54,625 bases of DNA from Acidobacteriota bacterium. GTDB taxonomy: Bacteria > Acidobacteriota > Vicinamibacteria > Vicinamibacterales > JAFNAJ01. The DNA lies in the NCBI GenBank assembly GCA_023384575.1, contig JAHDVP010000038.1, positions 1-54,625 on the forward strand, in the 5' to 3' direction. The translations under genes and the position numbers were made by a program. The stretch's first letter is position 1, and the number at the start of each line of letters is the position of its first letter. Shown one piece after another: positions 1 through 8,660 of the stretch. The notes under the pieces were generated by a model that had not been told where the DNA came from, made no database searches, and worked only from the letters and a program-made list of their open reading frames with translations.

Positions 1-136
1 CGCTCCGGATGTCGGTGGGCAGTGTAACGGGAAACTCCGCCCGGGCGCAACCCGCGCGCGTGTCATAACGCGGCATCGGTCGGGTGAGCCCGCGCTGGAG
101 GACGACCAGGTCGCGGCGCCTGCCCGGATGCCGGGC

Positions 137-142
137 TATACT
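137..142 (+). promoter_or_regulatory. Putative -10 hexamer (TATACT) 8 nt before a short ORF
   Basis: TATACT is a good match to a sigma-70 -10 element in very G+C-rich surroundings and ends 8 nt before an ATG at 151. That spacing would put the transcription start at or next to the ATG, giving a leaderless message. No convincing -35 element is visible. The same geometry recurs before other genes in this window (10584, 16559, 33704, 36892). Confidence 0.45.
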
Positions 143-150
143 GACGCCTC

Positions 151-237
151 ATGATCGTTCACCGCCCGTCGCGTGGTGCCGTGCGCGGTCCGAGCGTCGC
201 CGGCTCCGGATTGGTGTTGGGGGGCATCGGCCGATGA
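151..237 (+). CDS. Short leader ORF (28 aa), possibly coupled to the protease gene
   Basis: A 28-codon ORF starts with ATG 8 nt after a TATACT hexamer. It ends in a TGA that overlaps the ATG of the downstream subtilisin-like protease gene (ATGA, 4 nt). The product would be a small basic, Gly/Arg/Val-rich peptide that I do not recognise. ATGA overlaps join many genuine gene pairs here, so the arrangement could couple translation of the protease to a leader peptide. It may equally be chance, because the coding evidence is only its position relative to the promoter-like hexamer and the overlap. Confidence 0.3.
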   Translation: MIVHRPSRGAVRGPSVAGSGLVLGGIGR

Positions 238-1388
238 GCGCGACGCCGTTGTCCATCCTGCCGACGCCCGTTCGCTTGAACGCCCCCACCGGCCTGGCGG
301 GCCGCGGCGTCACCGTCGCCTTTCTCGACGCGGGTTTCTACGCGCATCCCGACCTCGTTCGCCCCGTCGACCGCATTGCGCACTACGTGTCGGTCGTCAC
401 TCCCCGGGCCCGTCGCGACGACCTCGAGCGGTCCGACGACTCGAGCTGGCACGGCATGATGACGTCGGTCGTCGCCTGCGGCAACGGCTTCCTGTCGAAC
501 GGGCTGTACCGGGGACTGGCCTCTGAGGCGCGCCTCGTGCTCGTCAAGTGCGGCCACGTCCGGCGGGTGGCGCACGACGACATCCGTCGTGGCCTCGAGT
601 GGGTGCTCCGCCATCACCGGCGGTACGGCATCCGCATCGTCAACGTCAGCTGCGGAGGCGACTACGAGGCGTCGTATCTGGACGACGCGATGTCGCAGGC
701 GGCCGAGCGCCTCGCACGTGCCGGCGTGCTCGTGGTGGCGGCGGTCGGCAACGCCGGCCACACCGCAGGACATGCCGTGCTGCCTCCGGCCTCCGCCCCT
801 TCGGTGCTCGCCGTCGGCGGCCTCGACGACGGCAACCAGTTGTCCTTCCAGGACTACGGGATGTACCACTCGAGCTACGGGCCGACCATCGACGGGCTGC
901 AGAAGCCGGAGGTGATCGCGCCGGGTATCTGGGTGGCCGCCCCCATTCTCCCCGGCACGCCGACGGCCGCGCAGGCGGCCCTGCTCACACGCCTGGCGGC
1001 GATGCCGGCCGAACGTCTCGGGTTCGCGCTCGAGGCACACCCGGGCGTCGACGCGGATCTCGATGCCGCGCGCCACCTCGACCCGGCGCTCATCCGTCAG
1101 CTCGTCCTCGCGAAGATTCGCGACCACAACGTGATCTCCGGGGCCTACAAGCACGTCGACGGCACCAGCTTCGCGGCGCCCATCGTCAGTTCGATGGCCG
1201 CGCAGATGATCCAGGCCAACCCCGCCCTCACGCCCGCGGCCCTGCGCGCGATCCTGATCCGCACCGCGCGTCGCCTGCCGCACGTGCCCATCGATCGCCA
1301 GGGCTGGGGCGTCGTCGATCCGGCGGCGGCCATCGAACTGGCCAGGCGCTGGGCGCCGGGCGCGGGCGGAGCCGAGCCGGGGCGATGA
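234..1388 (+). CDS. S8 family (subtilisin-like) serine peptidase
   Basis: A 384-aa subtilase. The catalytic triad is readable: Asp32 in the strand VAFLDAGF, His73 in SSWHGMM, and Ser312 in GTSFAAP. The oxyanion Asn lies in AAVGNAGH between them. No signal peptide or prodomain is evident from this start, so a cytoplasmic enzyme, or one exported by another route, is possible. ATG 234 is chosen because homology to subtilases begins just after it; the reading frame upstream is Arg-rich non-coding-like sequence. The stop overlaps the ATG of the histidine kinase by 4 nt, so the two are probably co-translated. The substrate is unknown. Confidence 0.88.
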   Translation: MSATPLSILPTPVRLNAPTGLAGRGVTVAFLDAGFYAHPDLVRPVDRIAHYVSVVTPRARRDDLERSDDSSWHGMMTSVVACGNGFLSNGLYRGLASEARLVLVKCGHVRRVAHDDIRRGLEWVLRHHRRYGIRIVNVSCGGDYEASYLDDAMSQAAERLARAGVLVVAAVGNAGHTAGHAVLPPASAPSVLAVGGLDDGNQLSFQDYGMYHSSYGPTIDGLQKPEVIAPGIWVAAPILPGTPTAAQAALLTRLAAMPAERLGFALEAHPGVDADLDAARHLDPALIRQLVLAKIRDHNVISGAYKHVDGTSFAAPIVSSMAAQMIQANPALTPAALRAILIRTARRLPHVPIDRQGWGVVDPAAAIELARRWAPGAGGAEPGR

Positions 1389-3703
1389 GCGATCGAGTCG
1401 GCCAGTCGCGGCGGCGCGAGGAGCGGGCGCTCGAGGCGGCCTCGCCGTGGCGGAAGCTCTTCGACTGGCATCCCGAGCCCATGTGGATCGTCGACACCCA
1501 CACGCTGGCCATCGTCGACGTCAACGACGCAGCGCGCGCGCTGTACGGCTACGGGCGCGACCAGTTCCTGGCACTGACGGCGCGCGATCTCGAGGCGCAT
1601 CCCGACGAGGACGAGGTCGCCGTCCGCTTGCAGATGGCCTTCGGCGGCGCGGAGCCGGCGTTCGTGTCGGCGCATCGCCGGCGGGACGGGACGGTGTTCG
1701 ACGTCGAGCTCCGACTGGTGCCGCTCGAGGTCGACCGCACGGCGTCGGCGGTCTTCGTCGGACGACCGGTCGACGATGCGCGCGCGCTGGCGCTCGCGCT
1801 GCGCGAGGTGAGCGAGCGGTTCGACCTGGCCGCGCGGGCCACGACGGACGTCGTCTACGACTGGAACGTCCCGACCGGCGCCATCTGGTGGAACGACAAC
1901 CTTCACGCCGTGCTCCGGTTCGCCCCCGGGGCCGTCGGTCCGAGCATCGACTGGTGGACCGCGCAACTGCATCCGGACGACCGCGACCGGGTCGAGGAGA
2001 CGCTCGGGCGTTCAATCGCCGAACGCCGACCGGTGTGGGCCAGCGAGTATCGATTCCGCCGCGGAGATGGCACCTGGGCCAGCGTGCTCGACCGGGGCTA
2101 CCTCGTGTTCGATGCCGAGGGGCATCCGCTGCGGATGATCGGGGCGATGGAGGACATCACCGAGCGCCGGGAGGCCGAGGAGGCCCTGCGTCGCAGCGAA
2201 GAGCGCTTCCGGGCGTTCATCGAGCGCAGCTCCGACATCCTGACCCTGCTCGACGCTTCGTCGCGTGTGACCTTCTGCAGTCCCTCGCTCGAGACGTCCG
2301 TCGGCTACCGCCCGGCAGAGGTGATCGGCCGGCCGCTCACCGCCTACCTCCATCCCGACGACGTGTCGCGCGTGACCGAACTGCTCGGCGATCTCGGGCG
2401 GGTGCCCGGTGCCGCCGCACGGTTCGATGCGCGCTTCTGTCATCGCGACGGGTCGTGGCGGACGTTCGAGTCGGTGGCGAGGAACCTCTGCCACGTGCCC
2501 GCCGTGTCGGGTATCGTGGTGAACTCGCGCGACCTCACCGACCGCCATCGACTCGAGGCCCAGCTGCTCCACGCGCAGAAGATGGACGCGGTGGGCCGCC
2601 TCGCTGGCGGCATCGCGCACGACTTCAACAACCTGCTCATGGCCATCGGCGGCTACGCCGAGATGGCCGCCGACCAGCTCGGGCCGTCGCACCCCGTCGT
2701 GCCCGATCTCGAGCACATCAGGTACGCGGCCGCCCGGGCCGCCGGGCTCACCCGGCAGCTGCTCGCGTTCGGCCGCAAGGCGGCGAGCGCGCCAGCGCTC
2801 GTGGACCTCAACGGGGTCGTGCGGGGCGCCCAGCAGTTGCTGCAGCGGCTCATCGGCGAGGACATCGAACTCGCGGCCGAGCCCACGCCGGGCCTCTGGC
2901 CGGTGCGGATCGATCCGCTGCAGTTCGAGCAGGTGCTCATCAACCTGGCCGTCAACGCCCGAGATGCGATGCCGACTGGCGGCCGGCTCGCGCTCTCGAC
3001 CGCCAACGTGCGCGCGCCGGGTTCAGGCGCCGAGCCGAGTCTCGCTCCGGGCGACTGGGTCCGACTCACCGTCTCCGACACGGGGATTGGCATGGACGAG
3101 GCCACGCGGGCGCACGCGTTCGAGCCGTTCTTCACCACGAAGGGACCGGGCAAGGGAACCGGGCTCGGCCTGGCGACCTGCCACGGCATCGTCACGCAGC
3201 ACGGCGGGCACATCGGCCTGGGGAGCGTGCCCGGCGCGGGGACGACGGTGAGCATCTTCCTGCCGCGGGCCCGGGGGACGGTCAGCAGTCAGGCATCGGC
3301 GTCGGTGGCGCCGGCCAGTCTCGACGGAACCGAGACGGTGTTCGTCGTCGAGGACGAAGCGCTCGTGCGAGAGCTGGCCGTGCGTTGCCTCGGAGCCCGC
3401 GGGTACCGGGTACTGCAGGCCGAGGACGGGCTGGCGGCCCTCGAGGTCGCCCGGGCCTTCGACGGTCCGATCGATCTGCTGGTGACCGATGTCGTCATGC
3501 CCCACATGAGCGGGCCCGAGATGGCGAAGCGGCTGGTGGTCGAGCGCCCCACGACGCGCGTCATCTACACCTCGGGCTACACCGACGACGCGTTGATTCG
3601 CCATGGCGCGGTGGATCCGTCGGTCGACTTCCTCGCCAAGCCGTACACGCCCGAAGCGCTGGCCGCGATGGTGCGCTCGGTCCTCGAGCGCGGGGTGCCG
3701 TAG
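1385..3703 (+). CDS. Hybrid sensor histidine kinase (PAS-PAS-PAS-HisKA-HATPase-REC)
   Basis: A 772-aa soluble hybrid kinase. Three PAS domains lie at roughly residues 23-130, 142-265 and 275-395. The dimerisation/phosphoacceptor helix carries His412 in GGIAHDFNNLL. The ATPase domain shows the N box (NLAVNARDAM) and G boxes (DTGIGMDEA, GKGTGLGLA). A C-terminal receiver has acidic residues VEDEA, phospho-acceptor Asp702 in LVTDVVMP, and Lys in AKPY. There are no transmembrane segments, so it senses a cytoplasmic cue through PAS ligands. No separate output regulator sits next to it, so phosphotransfer to another partner is likely. It overlaps the upstream protease gene by 4 nt; the next gene starts 4 nt after its stop. 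Confidence 0.93.
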   Translation: MSDRVGQSRRREERALEAASPWRKLFDWHPEPMWIVDTHTLAIVDVNDAARALYGYGRDQFLALTARDLEAHPDEDEVAVRLQMAFGGAEPAFVSAHRRRDGTVFDVELRLVPLEVDRTASAVFVGRPVDDARALALALREVSERFDLAARATTDVVYDWNVPTGAIWWNDNLHAVLRFAPGAVGPSIDWWTAQLHPDDRDRVEETLGRSIAERRPVWASEYRFRRGDGTWASVLDRGYLVFDAEGHPLRMIGAMEDITERREAEEALRRSEERFRAFIERSSDILTLLDASSRVTFCSPSLETSVGYRPAEVIGRPLTAYLHPDDVSRVTELLGDLGRVPGAAARFDARFCHRDGSWRTFESVARNLCHVPAVSGIVVNSRDLTDRHRLEAQLLHAQKMDAVGRLAGGIAHDFNNLLMAIGGYAEMAADQLGPSHPVVPDLEHIRYAAARAAGLTRQLLAFGRKAASAPALVDLNGVVRGAQQLLQRLIGEDIELAAEPTPGLWPVRIDPLQFEQVLINLAVNARDAMPTGGRLALSTANVRAPGSGAEPSLAPGDWVRLTVSDTGIGMDEATRAHAFEPFFTTKGPGKGTGLGLATCHGIVTQHGGHIGLGSVPGAGTTVSIFLPRARGTVSSQASASVAPASLDGTETVFVVEDEALVRELAVRCLGARGYRVLQAEDGLAALEVARAFDGPIDLLVTDVVMPHMSGPEMAKRLVVERPTTRVIYTSGYTDDALIRHGAVDPSVDFLAKPYTPEALAAMVRSVLERGVP

Positions 3704-3707
3704 CGAC

Positions 3708-5351
3708 GTGATCTTCCAGATCCTCGGCGGTGTCGGGCTGTTCCTGATCGGCATGATCCTGCTCAGCGACGGGCTGAAGCAGGCGGCCGGCGACGCCCTG
3801 CGCCGCGTCCTGGCCCGATTCACCGGCGGGCGCATGAAGTCGCTGCTGTCGGGCGTGGCGGTGACGACCGTGGTGCAGTCGTCGAGCGCCACGACGTTGA
3901 CGACGATCGGGTTCGTCAGCGCGGGCCTGCTGACCTTCCCTCAGGCGGTGGGCGTCATCTTCGGCGCGAACCTGGGGACCACGAGCACGGGGTGGCTCGT
4001 CTCGATCGTCGGCCTCAAGCTCAAGATCGGCGCCGTCGCGGCGCCCCTGGTCGCGGTTGGTGCCCTGATGCGGCTGCTCGGTCGGGGCCGGACCGCGCCC
4101 ATCGGCCTCGCGCTCGCCGGGTTCTCGCTGATCTTCGTCGGCATCGACGCGCTGCAGGCCGGCATGGCCGGGCTCGCCGAGCGAATCGACCCGGCCTCGC
4201 TCCCCGGGGCGACGCTTGGCGGGCGGCTGCTGCTCGTCGCCGTCGGGATGGCGATGACGGTGACGATGCAGTCGTCGAGCGCGGCGCTCGCGACCACGCT
4301 GGCGGCGCTCGACAGCGGATCGATCGGGCTCGAGCAGGGTGCGGCGCTGGTGATCGGCCAGAACGTCGGTACGACCGTCAAGGCGGCCGCCGCATCGATT
4401 GGCGCATCGGTTCCGGCCAAACGCACCGCGCTCGCGCACATCGTGTTCAACGTGCTGACCGGCATCGTGGCCTTCGCGATCCTGCCGCTGATGCTGCGCG
4501 TGGCCGACATCGCCGACGGCGCGTTCGGCGCCGGCGGGCCGTCGACGCTCGCGGCGTTCCACTCGGTGTTCAACGTCCTCGGCGTGGTCCTGCTCCTGCC
4601 ATGGCTCGACCGTTTCTCGGCGTTGATCGAGCGGGCCGTGCCCGAGCGCGGCCGGCTGTTGACGCGCCACCTCGACACCTCGGTGACCGAGCTCTCGCCG
4701 GTCGCCGTCGAGGCGTCACGGCGGACGCTCCGCGAGATCCTCGGCGTCGTGGCGGAGATCGGCCTCGACCTGGTCGACGGCCGTGGTGTGGCGGCGGCCC
4801 GCGCGGCGCTGCTCGACGGAGCCGGGCGGGCGCTCGCCGACACGCGCGCCTTCATGAGCCGGATCCGGTCGGCGCCCGGCGCCCAGGCCGAACATCAGCG
4901 GCACCTCGCCGCGCTCCACGCGGCCGACCACCTCGATCGGCTCATCACCGCCTGCGGGGAGGCGGCAGGCGAGCAGGTGGCGGCCGATGGCGCGCTGCAG
5001 TCGACAGCCCTCGAGCTCCGCCGGGCGCTCATTGCCGTGCTGGCGTGGCCGGGCACGGCGACGTCGCCGCTCGATACCGTCGAGACGATCTCGCGCAGTC
5101 TCGCCGGCGCGCGGCACACGCACCGCCGGGCCTTGCTCGAGCGCACGGCGGGGGGGCTCGTCGAGCCGGAGGTGGCCTCGCGCCAGCTCGAGGCGACGCG
5201 CTGGATCGACCGGGTGGCGTACCACGTGTGGCGGGCCGTGGTGCACCTCGACGATGCGCGCATGTCGAACGGGGCCGGCACGAGCGAAGTGCACGAAGAG
5301 GCCGACGCCGACGACCCCGCTCGCACGCCGCTGCCGCCGGCCGCGCAGTAG
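3708..5351 (+). CDS. Na/Pi cotransporter family protein with C-terminal PhoU-like domain
   Basis: A 547-aa membrane protein starting at GTG, 4 nt after the kinase stop. Two inverted-repeat QSSS motifs typical of Na+/phosphate cotransporter II-type proteins are present (near residues 57 and 188: VVQSSSATT and TMQSSSAAL), each within hydrophobic helices. The C-terminal part (about 340-547) is helical and charged, as in PhoU-like domains fused to NptA-type transporters. It probably imports phosphate or modulates phosphate flux at the inner membrane. The hybrid kinase just upstream could sense a related signal, but that is inference from proximity. Confidence 0.88.
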   Translation: MIFQILGGVGLFLIGMILLSDGLKQAAGDALRRVLARFTGGRMKSLLSGVAVTTVVQSSSATTLTTIGFVSAGLLTFPQAVGVIFGANLGTTSTGWLVSIVGLKLKIGAVAAPLVAVGALMRLLGRGRTAPIGLALAGFSLIFVGIDALQAGMAGLAERIDPASLPGATLGGRLLLVAVGMAMTVTMQSSSAALATTLAALDSGSIGLEQGAALVIGQNVGTTVKAAAASIGASVPAKRTALAHIVFNVLTGIVAFAILPLMLRVADIADGAFGAGGPSTLAAFHSVFNVLGVVLLLPWLDRFSALIERAVPERGRLLTRHLDTSVTELSPVAVEASRRTLREILGVVAEIGLDLVDGRGVAAARAALLDGAGRALADTRAFMSRIRSAPGAQAEHQRHLAALHAADHLDRLITACGEAAGEQVAADGALQSTALELRRALIAVLAWPGTATSPLDTVETISRSLAGARHTHRRALLERTAGGLVEPEVASRQLEATRWIDRVAYHVWRAVVHLDDARMSNGAGTSEVHEEADADDPARTPLPPAAQ

Positions 5352-5367
5352 AATGCCCGGTGTCGCG

Positions 5368-6744
5368 ATGACGCCCGCCGACCTCTTCGCCGCCCTCTCC
5401 CTGATCGTTTCGCTCGCGTTGCTCGTCGGGCTCGTCCTCGTCTGGCGCCGGACGGCCCCAGCCGAGACGACGCCCATCCTGCAGCGGCTCGACGGCCTCG
5501 AGCGCGCCGGCGAGCGCACCGATCGATCGCTGCGCGACGAGCTCGCCCTCGGGCGTCGTGAATCCGGCGACACCCTCGCCACGCTGCGCCAGGAACTGCA
5601 GCAGTCGTTCTCCGCGCTCGGCGAAGCGCTTGGCGGCCGCGTTACGCAGCTCGCCGCGCTTCAGCAGCAGCAGCTCGAGGCTTTCGGCCGCGACCTGAAG
5701 GCCCTCACCGAGACGACCGAGCGCAAGGCCGAGGACCTGCGCCGGACGGTCGACCTGCAGCTCGTCACCCTGCGCGAGGGCAACGAGAGGAAGCTCGAGC
5801 AGGTGCGGCAGACCGTCGACGAGAAGCTGCAACGCACCCTCGAGGAGCGGCTCGGCGAGTCGTTCCGGCTGGTCAGCGAGCGACTCGAGGAGGTGCACCG
5901 GGGTCTCGGCGAGATGCGCACCCTCGCGACGGGCGTGGGCGACCTGAAGCGCGTGCTGACCAACGTCAAGGCGCGCGGCGAGTGGGGCGAGGTGCAGCTC
6001 GGCGCGTTGCTCGAACAGGTGCTCGCGCCCGATCAGTACGCGTCGAACGTCGCGACGCGCGAGGGTGCGGCCGAGCGGGTGGAGTTCGCGGTGCGTCTTC
6101 CCGGCCCCGAGGGACGCGAGCACGAGGCCGTCTGGCTCCCCATCGACGCCAAGTTCCCGCTCGAAGACTACCAGCGGCTGGCCGAGGCGGCCGAGCGCGC
6201 CGACGGCCCCGCCGTCGATCAGGCGGCGCGCGAGCTCGAGTCGCGGGTCAAGCAGGCGGCCAGGGAGCTCTCGGCGAAGTACCTCGAGCCGCCGACGACG
6301 ACCGACTTCGCCATCATGTTCCTGCCGACCGAAGGACTGTACGCCGAGATCCTGCGGCGGCCCGGACTCACCGATACCCTTCAGCGTGAGCACCGCGTGC
6401 TCGTCGCCGGACCGACGACGCTCTGGGCCATCCTGAGCAGCCTGCGCCTGGGGTTCCGGACGCTCGCGATCCAGAAGCGGTCGTCGGAAATCTGGGCGCT
6501 GCTCGGCCAGGTGAAGAACGACTTCAGCCGGTTCGGTCGGGCGCTCGACGCCGTGCGCAAGAAGCTCGACGAAGCCCAGAAGAAGGTGGACCTGGCCCAG
6601 AAGGGCACCCGTCGCATCGAACAGCGGCTGAGCGACGTTCAGGAGCCGCCTGGGCTGGCGCCCGACGTCGGCGCGCCCCAGGGAACGCCGCTGCTCGACC
6701 TCGCCGGCGACGACGAGGTCGAGGACGAGGGCGCCGAGCCGTGA
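5368..6744 (+). CDS. rmuC: DNA recombination protein RmuC homologue
   Basis: About 458 aa. An N-terminal membrane anchor (hydrophobic run starting at LFAALSLIVS) is followed by a long coiled coil rich in Glu/Leu/Arg (roughly 35-190) and the conserved RmuC nuclease-like core (about 190-410, including WGEVQLGALLEQVL, PIDAKFPLEDY and FAIMFLPTEGLY). RmuC limits sequence inversions and recombination between short repeats in E. coli. An in-frame ATG also exists at 5353, but a TAGAAT hexamer (5349-5354) overlaps it, which favours 5368. The gene follows the Na/Pi transporter by a few bases and converges on the lipoprotein gene. Confidence 0.9.
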   Translation: MTPADLFAALSLIVSLALLVGLVLVWRRTAPAETTPILQRLDGLERAGERTDRSLRDELALGRRESGDTLATLRQELQQSFSALGEALGGRVTQLAALQQQQLEAFGRDLKALTETTERKAEDLRRTVDLQLVTLREGNERKLEQVRQTVDEKLQRTLEERLGESFRLVSERLEEVHRGLGEMRTLATGVGDLKRVLTNVKARGEWGEVQLGALLEQVLAPDQYASNVATREGAAERVEFAVRLPGPEGREHEAVWLPIDAKFPLEDYQRLAEAAERADGPAVDQAARELESRVKQAARELSAKYLEPPTTTDFAIMFLPTEGLYAEILRRPGLTDTLQREHRVLVAGPTTLWAILSSLRLGFRTLAIQKRSSEIWALLGQVKNDFSRFGRALDAVRKKLDEAQKKVDLAQKGTRRIEQRLSDVQEPPGLAPDVGAPQGTPLLDLAGDDEVEDEGAEP

Positions 6745-6755
6745 AGGGGGCGCGA

Positions 6756-7601
6756 TCAGCGCCCGGCGAACTCGATCGTCAGGGGCGGCTGATTGACCTT
6801 GATGCCCTTGATGTCCTTCAGCAGTGGGATCATCTCGCTCACGCTGGCCCCGGGGCCGAGCTTCTCGAGCGTCTTCAGGTTGGCGGGATCCTTGAGCAGT
6901 AGGCCGAGATCCAGCTCGAGCACCGTGACGCGTGAGCCCTCGACGAAGGGCGAGCTCGTCTTGACGATCGGGCCGTCGACCTCGACGTCGATCGCGATGC
7001 GGAAGCCGTCGAACATCTGCGCCATCATGGCCTGCATCCCGGGGGGGACGTCGTCGGCGCCAGGTGAGGGGGCGTCGGGAGCCGGTCCCGTGTCCTTGGG
7101 CTCGTCGAAGCGCACGGTGACGAGCGCGTGGCCGTTGGGCTGACGCGTGAGCTGGAAGTCGAGCTTGTCCCTGGCGCTGCCCTCGCCCGGGGGCGCCGCG
7201 TCGCCAAGTGCCGCCGCAGGTGGGTCCTGGTCGATCGCGAGGGCGTTGACGTCGTCGAACGCGTAGATCACCTTCGCACCCTTCAGGTCGCCGCGGGTGA
7301 TCTTCTCCGCCGACACGAAGCGGACGCCCTCGCCGAGGCTCGCCGCCTCCGCGCGCAGCTTCTCCTCGTCGAACGCGTCGAGGGGCGAGGACCCCTTCGA
7401 CGACGACTTCACCTCGCCGCCCCCCATCGCCTCGGCCATCATCTTGGGGATCATCTCGATGGTCTTCTCGTTGACGAGGATCGTCTGCTCGATGGTGCCG
7501 CTGCCGTCGGCCTTGAGCTTGACGAGCGTCTCGCTCGTGATGCAGCCGCCGAGGGCGAGCACGAGCGGCGCGAGAACGACGAGGCGGGTGAGGGGACGCA
7601 T
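6756..7601 (-). CDS. Hypothetical lipoprotein
   Basis: A 281-aa protein with a clear lipoprotein signal peptide: basic N-terminus, hydrophobic core and lipobox LALGGC, so Cys20 is the likely lipidated residue. The mature part begins with LVKLKADGSGTIEQ, a beta-rich pattern seen in other uncharacterised bacterial lipoproteins, followed by a segment rich in Asp/Glu/Pro and a C-terminal domain. I do not recognise a named family. Translation starts from a strong Shine-Dalgarno (AGGAGG on the minus strand, complement of 7609-7614). The gene lies downstream of the CDP-alcohol transferase gene on the same strand (133 nt gap), so co-transcription is possible. Confidence 0.8.
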   Translation of the reverse strand: MRPLTRLVVLAPLVLALGGCITSETLVKLKADGSGTIEQTILVNEKTIEMIPKMMAEAMGGGEVKSSSKGSSPLDAFDEEKLRAEAASLGEGVRFVSAEKITRGDLKGAKVIYAFDDVNALAIDQDPPAAALGDAAPPGEGSARDKLDFQLTRQPNGHALVTVRFDEPKDTGPAPDAPSPGADDVPPGMQAMMAQMFDGFRIAIDVEVDGPIVKTSSPFVEGSRVTVLELDLGLLLKDPANLKTLEKLGPGASVSEMIPLLKDIKGIKVNQPPLTIEFAGR

Positions 7602-7734
7602 GCGGGAACCTCCTGAACGCGGCGCACGCCGCCGCTGATGGATGAGTCGAAGTATAGCGACCTGGCTCCGACAGGGGAAAGGCTTCTTCGATCCCGCCGA
7701 TTCAGGGTGGCCCGTTGCGACCCGCCGGAGTTCA

Positions 7735-8517
7735 TCACCCGCCGAGTGCCCGCATCAGCCACCCGACGAGGCCCGGTCCCGAGGCCGTGGGGTCGCGCAG
7801 CCAGTCGGGTGGCGTCAGCCACACGAAGGCGAGGATGGCGATGACCCACACGTCGTAGGCGAGCGTCGCGCGCTCGTCGCGCCAGAAGAAGGCGCGCCGG
7901 AAGAAGCCGAAGACCCCGGTGGTCCGTGGCATGGGCCGCTTGTTCAACTCGAGGTAGGTGTAGTGGATGCGGTTGGCGACCGTGACGATCGACAGGGCCA
8001 GGATGACCCAGAGCACGCCGGCCATGCGATCGGTGAACGCGCCGATCATGAAGAGCACGATGCGCTCGGGGCGCTCCATGAAGCCGACCTTGCACTTCTC
8101 GACGAGCGACTCGGCCCGTGCCCTGGCGTAGCTCGTCATGATGGAGAAGATGAGCGTCAGCGTCGCAATCAGGACGTAGTCGTGGCGGCCGAGGCGCGAG
8201 TAGAGGATGATGAGGCCGGTGAAGAGCGCGAGGTCGGAGAAGCGGTCGAGCGTCGAGTCCCAGAACGCGCCGAACTGCGACTGCTTGCCGGTGATGTGCG
8301 CGACCTTGCCGTCGATGAAGTCGAAGATGTTCGCGCCGATCATCACGATGCCCGCCAGCACGAAGCGGTCCTCGGCGAGGCACCAGGCGGCGGCCACGTT
8401 GATGAGCACGCCGATGAGCGTGAGCGTGTTCGGGTGAATGCCGAGCGCGACGCTGAGACTGATGATGGCCCGCAGGGGGAACATGCAGGCCGCGCCGATG
8501 AAGCCGGTGAACGTCAT
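7735..8517 (-). CDS. CDP-alcohol phosphatidyltransferase family protein
   Basis: A 260-aa integral membrane enzyme with several hydrophobic helices. The family signature D-x2-D-G-x2-A-x(8)-G-x3-D-x3-D is visible: DFIDGKVAH followed by FGAFWDSTLDR. The Arg usual after the Ala is His here. Such enzymes condense CDP-diacylglycerol with an alcohol (glycerol phosphate, inositol phosphate, serine) to make phospholipids. The substrate cannot be read from the motif alone; PgsA-like or inositol-phosphate-type roles are possible. It is divergent from uvrC, with a plausible promoter at 8583-8612 on the minus strand. Confidence 0.88.
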   Translation of the reverse strand: MTFTGFIGAACMFPLRAIISLSVALGIHPNTLTLIGVLINVAAAWCLAEDRFVLAGIVMIGANIFDFIDGKVAHITGKQSQFGAFWDSTLDRFSDLALFTGLIILYSRLGRHDYVLIATLTLIFSIMTSYARARAESLVEKCKVGFMERPERIVLFMIGAFTDRMAGVLWVILALSIVTVANRIHYTYLELNKRPMPRTTGVFGFFRRAFFWRDERATLAYDVWVIAILAFVWLTPPDWLRDPTASGPGLVGWLMRALGG

Positions 8518-8582
8518 GAGAGGCGGCGCCGATCTCGCACGCGGTCGCCGGAGGCCCGTCGCGCCCCGCGCGCAAACACGAC

Positions 8583-8612
8583 AGTCTAGCGCAGCCGCGC
8601 CGAGCGGCTCAA
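8583..8612 (-). promoter_or_regulatory. Putative sigma-70 promoter for the CDP-alcohol transferase gene
   Basis: On the minus strand TTGAGC (complement of 8607-8612) and TAGACT (complement of 8583-8588) are separated by 18 nt, a good sigma-70-like pair. Transcription would start near 8576, about 58 nt before the ATG at 8517. Confidence 0.5.
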
Positions 8613-8624
8613 GCGCCAGGCCCC

Positions 8625-8655
8625 TATAATCGATCGACGGGGACGAGGCGTCCCC
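8625..8655 (+). promoter_or_regulatory. uvrC promoter -10 (TATAAT) and 5'-end hairpin
   Basis: A perfect TATAAT lies at 8625-8630. Transcription would start near 8637, immediately before an inverted repeat GGGGAC (8639-8644) / GTCCCC (8650-8655) with a 5-nt loop. The stem would form the 5' terminus of the mRNA and end 5 nt before the ATG at 8661. No good -35 element and no Shine-Dalgarno are visible. Confidence 0.5.
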
Positions 8656-8660
8656 GCGGA

